Assembly (NCBI GenBank): GCA_029945495.1
Contig: JAQSCR010000471.1
Location: 1 to 5,939 of the forward strand
DNA from: Pseudolabrys sp.
GTDB taxonomy: Bacteria; Pseudomonadota; Alphaproteobacteria; Rhizobiales; Xanthobacteraceae
Direction: 5' to 3'
DNA: 5,939 nucleotides
Below, one piece after another: positions 1-4,508 of the stretch. A program made the translations under genes and the position numbers. Within the stretch, counting starts at the first letter, position 1. Every line of letters starts with the position of its first letter. Under the pieces are notes generated by a model, which saw only the letters and a list, made by a program, of their open reading frames with translations, made no database searches and had not been told where the DNA came from.

Positions 1-17
1 CGTGATGAATGTGAATG

Positions 18-194
18 TCAGAGGGGACTGATCACGCGACCAGTTACCTTCTCTATCTGCTTCAAGCATTCCTCAAGGCTCGCAGATCGATCGGTCACGA
101 GCGTCCCATTGATCTTTATGCCATACCACCCCGCCTTAATGCCCATCCTGGCAGATTCAACGTCCTTGATGTGACGTGGCGTAAGATTTTCCAT
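18..194 (-). CDS. Small hypothetical protein, 58 aa
   Basis: I do not recognise a named family. The frame runs ATG (194-192) to TGA (20-18) and encodes 58 residues, beginning MENLTPRHIKDVESARMGIK and ending TGRVISPL. It has no signal peptide or membrane segment. The composition is that of a normal soluble protein: a charged start, a central GWYGIKING stretch that looks like a beta hairpin, then a LEECLKQIEKV helix. The start is supported by GGAG five bases upstream (GGAGAAACT-ATG) and by a promoter-like pair about 40-70 bases upstream. An overlapping frame starting ATGATG a few bases upstream gives only 30 unconvincing residues. The plus-strand frame over the same bases has no ribosome-binding site and an unlikely composition. 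The gene is real in my judgement; its function is unknown. Confidence 0.66.
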   Translation of the reverse strand: MENLTPRHIKDVESARMGIKAGWYGIKINGTLVTDRSASLEECLKQIEKVTGRVISPL

Positions 195-235
195 AGTTTC
201 TCCATCATCAACTGAAAATATCTGAGGCGTGGGTA

Positions 236-263
236 CCTATAGCGACTGCCGCGCGACAATCAA
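236..263 (-). promoter_or_regulatory. Candidate promoter for the 58-aa gene
   Basis: On the minus strand TTGATT (263-258) and TATAGG (241-236) are separated by 16 bases. This is a fair match to the vegetative sigma consensus, and the preceding C (CTTGA) suits alphaproteobacterial promoters. Transcription would start near 229 and leave a leader of about 35 nt before the ATG at 194. This is a pattern match only. Confidence 0.42.
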
Positions 264-420
264 GGTGAGACTGCAGCCCAAAAGCCGCGATGGGACTTTG
301 GGTGACGCGGCGCGATGGGCTGAAGATGGATTTTCAGCCAGTTTCATGTCGCGAGACGCGCGTCGGCGTTGTACCTAGCCTCCGGCCGACCGGTTCGTCG
401 GCCGGGGGCGTGTTTTCTTT
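264..420 (+). ncRNA. Candidate structured small RNA
   Basis: No credible protein frame covers this stretch, yet it ends in a strong plus-strand intrinsic terminator that no upstream plus-strand gene explains. Upstream of the terminator the bases form nested stems. CAGCCCA (274-280) pairs with TGGGCTG (316-322), and inside it GCCGCG (284-289) pairs with CGCGGC (306-311). GGCTGAA (318-324) can alternatively pair with TTCAGCC (333-339). CCCAAA (277-282) can pair with TTTGGG (297-302), competing with the outer stem or crossing the inner one like a pseudoknot. I see no convincing plus-strand promoter, so the 5' end is a guess. I do not match it to 6S RNA, tmRNA, SRP RNA or any other named family. 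It could instead be a relic 3' UTR of a lost gene. Confidence 0.42.
378..420 (+). terminator. Rho-independent terminator
   Basis: The arms 378-390 and 397-409 form a 13-bp stem with a single T-G wobble. Its core is the perfect 9-bp pair CCGGCCGAC / GTCGGCCGG around the loop CGGTTC. The T-rich tract TGTTTTCTTT (411-420) follows. Only the plus-strand orientation has the T tract, so it does not terminate the minus-strand transposase to its right. It most likely ends a transcript from the non-coding stretch just upstream. Confidence 0.75.
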
Positions 421-489
421 ACGTTTCGGCCGCGGCTCCGCCTTCGACGGCTCGGCGGCGCGAAGCAACGCAGAATTACCACGCCTGGG

Positions 490-1612
490 TCACGACGTTT
501 CTGGAACGGCTCCTCCTTCCAGCATGAAGCGCGCGCAACATTCGCGGATCGCGGCGAACAGGTCCAACATGGCGGCGCTGATCTTCAAAAACACCTGCCG
601 GCCATGGCGAATGATCTTGCCCGCCGTTTGGAACACCCGCCAGCGCACGGTCTGCACTTGCGCGCGCTCCCATTCCTTGCCGAGCGCGACGCCGCGAAAG
701 CCCAGAGATAGATTGTAGGTCAGCACACCGATGGCGAAGAACGCGGCGTTGGCCTGGAATGTGCCGCATGGCATGTATTCCATACCAAAACCGATCTTCA
801 AATCCTTGATACGATTCTCGCTGGCGTCGCCGCGCTTGCAATACCATTCCACCGTCGCCGCCGCATCTTCGTTCGGGCGATTGCTGGCGATGACGTGATA
901 GCGATGTGGCGACTTGTCCTCGAACAAATCCTGTTCCCGAGGGCGTCGCATAACGCACAACCGGAAAGCTTTGTCGGTCTTGTTCATGCAGTGGACCGTC
1001 TCGGCAATTTCTCCGTCGCGGAACTCTTTCCAATCGCGTTCGGGAATGGCGGCGATCGCCGCCTTCACCGCTGCGTCCTGATCCGCGCCGACCGCAAAGA
1101 CTTTGCCGGTTTCCTCACAATAGTTGAAAATCGCGGCCTGATACGCCGCGCTGTCAGCACGCACGGCCGTAATCTTCTTGCCCTTGGGCATGTTGCGTTC
1201 GCAGACTTGCAAAAACTTGAAGTTTCTCTCCGCTGGAGCCGCGTTGCCTTCGCGGAACTCGTAGCCGGCAACGAGACCGGCCTCGGCGACATGCCCGACC
1301 ATCGGCATATAACCTTTCTCGCCCTTGTAAGTGTAATGCGCCTCACGTTTCTCCGCCACGATCTGTGTAGCGGCGATATCGAGCGTATATTCCGTGCGTT
1401 CGTCGCGCCGTAACAAGCGGCGGAAGACGCCGCGATTCACCAGCCCCAATCCTGTTAAACCATTGGCTTCGCCCTCGCCAGCGCCCATGCGCCGCAGCCA
1501 ATCGCCGGCAGCGTCGCTACTCGGCATTTCAGTCAGTCGAAGGAGAAGGACGCAGCCCTTCGTCATTGCGCAGCACGCGCAAATCTTCCAGCATCCGTTG
1601 TGGTTGCTCAAA
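490..1612 (-). pseudogene. IS1380-family transposase, truncated and frameshifted
   Basis: This is the remnant of a DDE transposase of the IS1380 family. The long frame ending in TGA (492-490) carries the family signatures: YTYKGEKGYMPMVGH; RADSAAYQ with the second catalytic Asp (D153 counted from an ATG at 1611); a Y-x2-R-x4-E-like block YCKRGDASENRIKDLK (E265); and the C-terminal QTVRWRVFQTAGKIIRH. It has three lesions. First, homology moves to another frame near 1555: MLEDLRVLRNDEGLR (1594-1550) is in the neighbouring frame, and removing one base of CGTCCTTCTCC would join it to LLRLTEMPSSDAAGDWL. Second, about the first 70-110 residues expected for the family are absent, and the remnant stops where the next IS begins. 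Third, the motif I recall as LDIDAT reads LDIAAT, so a probable catalytic Asp is Ala. The formal ATG at 1611 lies out of frame with the N-terminal homology and is not a true start. The product should be inactive. Confidence 0.88.
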
Positions 1613-1626
1613 ACTCCGAAAGGTCG

Positions 1627-1650
1627 AGAACAGCTGGAGATTTTCGCGCC
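1627..1650 (+). repeat. Candidate left inverted repeat of the IS
   Basis: AGAACA (1627-1632), eight bases, then TTTTCGCGCC (1641-1650). The reverse complement of 2729-2750 gives AGAACA, six bases, then TTTTCGCGCC. The 10-base inner block is identical, the outer six match, and the spacer differs by two bases. The placement on either side of one transposase gene supports IS ends. Confidence 0.42.
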
Positions 1651-1670
1651 ACCGCCATACCGTCCTGGGC

Positions 1671-2695
1671 ATGATGGCGATTTTTTCCGCTTTCGTTTCG
1701 CTTCTTTCCTTCCGCCTTCGTAGCCGCGCCGGCCTGGAACTTGAGCTTATCGCCCTGCGGCACCAAGTCGCCGTCCTCCGGCGGAAGCGCAAAGGTCGGC
1801 TTCGGCTTTTCTCGACAGACCGGTTGCTCTGGGTGTGGCTTTACCGGAATGGCCGCAGGCCTTAAACGCCATGGTGCTGGTGAAGCCGGCAACCGTCATC
1901 CAGTGGCATCGCAAAGGGTTTCGGCTCTACTGGCATTGGCGATCACGCCGTCTTGGACGGCCCAAGATGAGCCTGGAGGCCCGGGATCTAATCCGGCAGA
2001 TGAGCACGGCCAACCCGCTCTGGGGCGCGCCCCGCATCCACGGCGAATTGCTCAAGCTTGGTATTGAAGTGAGCCAAGCCACGGTCGGCAGATGCATGCC
2101 ATGGCAACCCAAAGTCCCCTCCCCGACCTGGCGTAGCTTTCTGCACAACCACCTGACCGACGTTGCGGCGATCGACATGTTCGTTGTTGCGACCGCGACG
2201 TTTCGGCTTCTATATGCCGTGATTGTCCTCGGACATGACCGCAGAAACATAATCCATTTCGATGTTACCGCGCATCCATCCCAGGACTGGCTAGCGCGCC
2301 AAATGATCGAAGCGTTTCCTTGGGACACCGCGCCCCGCTATCTGCTGCGCGATCGTGACGCAGCGTATGGGCAGCGTTTCCGCGATCGCGTGCAGGCGAT
2401 GGGCATCCACGAGGTTGTTACCGCACCGCGATCACCCTGGCAGAACGCTTATGTCGAGCGGATCATCGGTTCGATTCGGCGCGAGTGTCTCGATTACATT
2501 ATCATTTTCGATGAGCATCACCTGCGCCGTACTTTGTCGTCCTATGTTGAATACTATCATCGAACGAGAACGCATCTCTCGCTCGACAAGGATTGTCCGC
2601 AAACCCGGCCCATAAGCTCCCCGACCGGAGGCAAGATTATTGCGCTCCCTGAGGTCGGCGGCTTGCATCATCGTTACGAACGACGCGCCGCCTAA
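1671..2695 (+). pseudogene. Integrase-core (rve/DDE) transposase with one frameshift
   Basis: This is a transposase of the retroviral-integrase-like DDE superfamily, the kind often annotated as integrase catalytic region in alphaproteobacteria. It starts at ATG 1671 (MMAIFSAFVSLLSF), followed by the typical N-terminal LELELIALRHQVAVLRR. That frame stops at the TAA 1863-1865. From about 1848 the homology continues in the next frame (WPQALNAMVLVKPATVIQWHRKGFRLYW) to TAA 2693-2695, so one base has been lost at CGGAATGG. Downstream everything looks intact: NPLWGAPRIHGELLKLGIEV; the first catalytic Asp in AAIDMFVVAT; the second in LLRDRDAAYG; the Glu in NAYVERIIGSIRRECLD; and the family C-terminus GGLHHRYERRAA. 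The joined product would be about 341 residues, normal for the family. Programmed frameshifting is possible, but the site has no slippery run, so I call it a broken gene. Confidence 0.85.
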
Positions 2696-2728
2696 ACTCT
2701 GTTGCTGCGGCACATGCACGCTCGTTTC

Positions 2729-2750
2729 GGCGCGAAAAACATTTTGTTCT
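2729..2750 (-). repeat. Candidate right inverted repeat of the IS
   Basis: GGCGCGAAAA (2729-2738), six bases, then TGTTCT (2745-2750). This is the imperfect inverted partner of 1627-1650. It begins 33 bases after the transposase stop codon, a reasonable place for an IS end. Confidence 0.42.
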
Positions 2751-2814
2751 GCAACCGTTTCACTCGAATGCGCGACGCCTACAGGCCATATTTGTGGCCG
2801 ACCGCAGCCGATGT

Positions 2815-2831
2815 TTTATTCAACGAATAAA
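2815..2831. repeat. Short AT-rich palindrome
   Basis: TTTATTC (2815-2821) and GAATAAA (2825-2831) form a perfect 7-bp stem with loop AAC, at the left edge of the recognisable hydrolase remnant. The surrounding 2696-2830 holds no gene I can name. Its frame 2 is open as 44 codons after the transposase stop and ends at TAA 2828-2830. The palindrome could be a regulator site or chance. Confidence 0.35.
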
Positions 2832-3255
2832 TAATCTTCAGCCATGATCTTCACCGGCAAACAGATTCCGAGGCCAAAGAGATTTTTGAGCAGGGACAAC
2901 TTACATTCTGGACGATTTCGATCATGAAATCGCGACCAATTACTTTGTTAAGGATCAGGGCATGGTCGTACTGACTTCATGCAGCCATCGCGGCGTCATC
3001 AATACCGTGCGTCAGGCCGTCGCCGCGTCCGGCGTCGATAAAGTCCTTGCCGTGATCGGCGGCTTTCACGTCGTGCCGCCGCTCGGCGACGACTACATCA
3101 ACAAGACCATCGAGGAATTCCGCGCCATTGATCCGAAATATCTGATCGTCGGTCATTGCACCGGCGACCGCTTCTACGATCTGGCGCGCGCCGCGCTGGG
3201 CGACAAGGTGATCCATTCGGCGGTCGGCACGCGGCTGGTGTTCGGGGCGAATTAG
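2831..3255 (+). pseudogene. MBL-fold metallo-hydrolase, C-terminal remnant with frameshift
   Basis: This is the C-terminal part of a metallo-beta-lactamase-fold hydrolase, of the group often annotated as 7,8-dihydropterin-6-yl-methyl-4-(beta-D-ribofuranosyl)aminobenzene 5'-phosphate synthase-like. The substrate is not known. The first piece, in frame 2, reads IIFSHDLHRQTDSEAKEIF and continues EQGQLT. Near 2905 homology jumps to frame 1: DDFDHEIATNYFVKDQG from 2911, then MVVLTSCSHRGVINT. That second frame stays open to TAA 3253-3255. Metal-site or core motifs seen are SCSHRG, VIGGFH and VGHCTGDRFYD, followed by the usual ending AVGTRLVFGA. The N-terminal half, including the expected H-x-H-x-D-H zinc motif, is missing. 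An in-frame TGA (2889-2891) and the absence of a start confirm decay. The ATG at 2962 gives 97 residues but lies inside the domain. Loss of the 5' half was probably linked to the neighbouring IS. Confidence 0.8.
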
Positions 3256-3580
3256 CGCGCCGACTTGCACCGCGCTTTGCCGCCTTGCCTCGAGCACGGT
3301 CCGATGGTTTATGGATCGCGGTAGCTTAAAGACCGGGTTCGGCGCGTCATGAGACATCCTGTCATTATTGTCGGCGGTGGATTTGCCTTTAGCGCTCAGA
3401 AGAACGAAATAACAGCAATAAGATTATCCAGAAAGGACTGGCTTTGCTGTGCGTTTGGAGCGGTACTGGGATTGTTCTGAACCGGAAACGTGCATCGGAA
3501 TATTGCCCCGCCGGCTTTATCGCCGAGATGGGGCCGCGGTGGTGGGGGCGATGAGTGCCCTTTAACCACGGGAAATTCTC
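3256..3580. other. Gene-poor spacer containing a probable element boundary
   Basis: Apart from the flavoprotein-like fragment at 3349, no convincing gene is present on either strand. The composition changes inside it: 3001-3050 upstream is about 64% GC, whereas 3391-3440 is 40% GC. The right half (3391-3580) is the leader of the DUF3489 operon. It contains a small hairpin, CCAG / CTGG (3428-3441), and the weak Shine-Dalgarno GGGA (3570-3573). I found no convincing -35/-10 pair and no terminator after the hydrolase remnant. Confidence 0.5.
3349..3480 (+). pseudogene. Flavoprotein-like N-terminal fragment cut off after 13 codons
   Basis: The frame from ATG 3349 begins MRHPVIIVGGGFA. This is the usual first strand and glycine loop (GxGxxG-type start) of an FAD- or NAD(P)-binding oxidoreductase or monooxygenase, where the next residues would typically be GL or AGL. 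Instead, after codon 13 (about 3387) it reads FSAQKNEITAIRLSRKD and stops at TGA 3478-3480, 43 codons in all. The break coincides with a fall in GC content. My reading is that the first codons of a host oxidoreductase are joined here to the left end of an integrated element. Only 13 residues support this. There is no good ribosome-binding site before the ATG, so chance resemblance remains possible. Confidence 0.4.
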
Positions 3581-4003
3581 ATGACCACACAAAAAATGGC
3601 ACGCAAGACGCTTTCAAGCACGAAGAAGAAGACCTCGAAATCTAGCAACAACAAAGCGCGTCGCCCGAGCACTGCAACTCGTCAGGTGCCGGGCAGAGAG
3701 GCGGTTCCTAAACCGAGCGGACGATCGAAGGCCATTCCTACTCCAGATGTGCAAATCCTTCAAACGCGCCGCCCAGATAGCAAGCAGAGCCGCCTTATCG
3801 ATATGTTGCAGAAGTCGACTGGCGCAACAATCGACACGATGATGCAGGTGACGGGATGGCAGCCGCATTCTGTACGCGGGTTCCTGGCCGGTATCGTTCG
3901 CAAGAAGCTCGGTCTCAATCTCGTTTCGGAAGCGAATAAAAGCGGACGCATCTACAGGATCGACGGTCGGTTGGCCGGCAACAAGATAAACGAAGCGGCC
4001 TGA
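3581..4003 (+). CDS. DUF3489 protein (HTH-like, basic tail), 140 aa
   Basis: I recognise the DUF3489 family; its biochemical role is not established. Residues 1-58 are a disordered, very basic tail rich in Lys, Arg, Ser and Thr (RKTLSSTKKKTSKSSNNKARR), recalling histone-H1-like DNA-binding tails. Residues about 66-127 are the conserved domain, KQSRLIDMLQKSTGATIDTM, then TGWQPHSVRGFLAGIVRKKLG and GRIYRI. This pattern reads as a winged helix-turn-helix with TGWQPHSVRG in the recognition-helix region and a closing beta wing. The start at 3581 has only a weak GGGA eight bases upstream. A second ATG at codon 6 would change little. It is the first gene of the operon, four bases before the DUF2924 gene, and that is followed by the recombinase. 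DNA binding, perhaps as a regulator or directionality factor for the recombinase, is my inference. Confidence 0.86.
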   Translation: MTTQKMARKTLSSTKKKTSKSSNNKARRPSTATRQVPGREAVPKPSGRSKAIPTPDVQILQTRRPDSKQSRLIDMLQKSTGATIDTMMQVTGWQPHSVRGFLAGIVRKKLGLNLVSEANKSGRIYRIDGRLAGNKINEAA

Positions 4004-4007
4004 GGGC

Positions 4008-4508
4008 ATGCGACGATCAGGGGTGGCCGCCCAAAGAACCTCAGACCGCAGCGTTGAGCACGAGATCGCGCAGTTGCGCGATCTCGAACTCAAAGGTCTG
4101 CGAGCCCGGTGGCATAGCATGATAGGAGGAGAGGCACCGCCGCATTTACCTCGACATCTGCTATTCGCGATCATGGCCTATCGTCTGCAATCCGAGGCAT
4201 TTGGTGATCTCGACGCGGATACATTGCGGTTGCTGAAAAAAGTCGGTTCGGCCCAGTCCGATGCTGAAGTCGTTCCGCTGGCCGATGCCTTCGACCAGAA
4301 ACGGCGTGTGCTGCTACCGGGCACTATCCTCACACGGGAATGGAATGGCCATATCCATCGTGTCATGGCCGTCCAGGATGGCTTTGCCTGGGAAGGCAAT
4401 ACCTACGACAGCTTGTCCAAGGTCGCTTTATCCATCACCGGGACCAAATGGAACGGGCCCCGATTTTTTGGCTTGCGGGATAAAAAACCGGCGGCGGTGA
4501 AAGAATGA
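4008..4508 (+). CDS. DUF2924 protein, 166 aa
   Basis: I recognise the DUF2924 family, which is typically encoded just upstream of large serine recombinases in alphaproteobacterial mobile regions; its activity is unknown. Residues 16-35 form a conserved helix (EHEIAQLRDLELKGLRARW). Residues 47-61 are LPRHLLFAIMAYRLQ, another family signature. The C-terminal part, 102-156, runs LLPGTILTREWNGHIHRVM to VALSITGTKWNGPRFFGL. Its G-x-Y-x-SLS-x-VA-x2-ITG-x3-NG-x2-FF layout resembles the RAMA domain found in DNA modification and restriction proteins; that resemblance is mine and untested. There is no signal peptide or membrane segment. The ATG lies four bases after the DUF3489 stop with no well-spaced Shine-Dalgarno sequence (AGGG is one base away), so translation is probably coupled. 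Its TGA overlaps the recombinase start as ATGA. The gene contains a striking palindrome at 4061-4086. Confidence 0.88.
   Translation: MRRSGVAAQRTSDRSVEHEIAQLRDLELKGLRARWHSMIGGEAPPHLPRHLLFAIMAYRLQSEAFGDLDADTLRLLKKVGSAQSDAEVVPLADAFDQKRRVLLPGTILTREWNGHIHRVMAVQDGFAWEGNTYDSLSKVALSITGTKWNGPRFFGLRDKKPAAVKE
4061..4086. repeat. 26-nt palindrome with perfect 12-bp arms
   Basis: CGAGATCGCGCA (4061-4072) and TGCGCGATCTCG (4075-4086) are exact reverse complements around GT. After a two-base mismatch on each side, GAG (4056-4058) and CTC (4089-4091) extend the symmetry to 36 nt. It lies in the DUF2924 gene and encodes residues 19-27 with neighbours (EIAQLRDL). It could be a dyad protein-binding site or an mRNA hairpin near the start of the gene. 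A caution is that the conserved protein motif E-I-A-x-x-R-D-L written in GC-rich codons tends to give GAGATCGCG...CGCGATCTC on its own. Confidence 0.8.

Larger units (their letters stand above)
1627..2750 (+). mobile_element. Insertion sequence with rve-type transposase (ends inferred)
   Basis: This is an IS-sized unit of about 1.12 kb with a single transposase gene of the orphan integrase-core (rve, DDE) type. The bounds come from a pair of candidate imperfect inverted repeats flanking the gene. It lies exactly where the IS1380 transposase loses its N-terminus, so it probably inserted there. The missing IS1380 N-terminus is not found on the right side, so a deletion must have followed. I saw no clear target-site duplication. 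The ends are uncertain by perhaps 20 bases. Confidence 0.5.

Noticed and set aside
15..215. Plus-strand 66-codon frame at the left edge
   Set aside because: It has no ribosome-binding site and is antisense to the 58-residue minus-strand gene, which has better start signals and a better protein composition.
290..718. Plus-strand 142-codon open frame
   Set aside because: It overlaps the terminator stem and runs antisense to the IS1380 transposase. Its composition (Arg, Ser and Ala rich, no motif) is that of a GC-rich shadow frame.
895..1413. Plus-strand 172-codon open frame
   Set aside because: It lies wholly antisense to the conserved core of the IS1380 transposase and shows no family motif of its own.
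1608..1892. Minus-strand 94-codon frame that might be the missing transposase N-terminus
   Set aside because: The Pro/Lys/Arg-rich translation has no IS1380 N-terminal features and is antisense to the start of the integrase-type transposase.
2962..3255. 97-residue intact MBL protein starting at ATG 2962
   Set aside because: Conserved hydrolase residues continue upstream of this ATG in the same frame (DDFDHEIATNYFVKDQG). The Met is therefore internal and the frame is the tail of a broken gene.
3389..3592. Minus-strand 67-codon frame across the element boundary
   Set aside because: It covers the leader of the DUF3489 operon, shows no recognisable motif, and has a low-complexity hydrophobic end caused by local AT-rich DNA.
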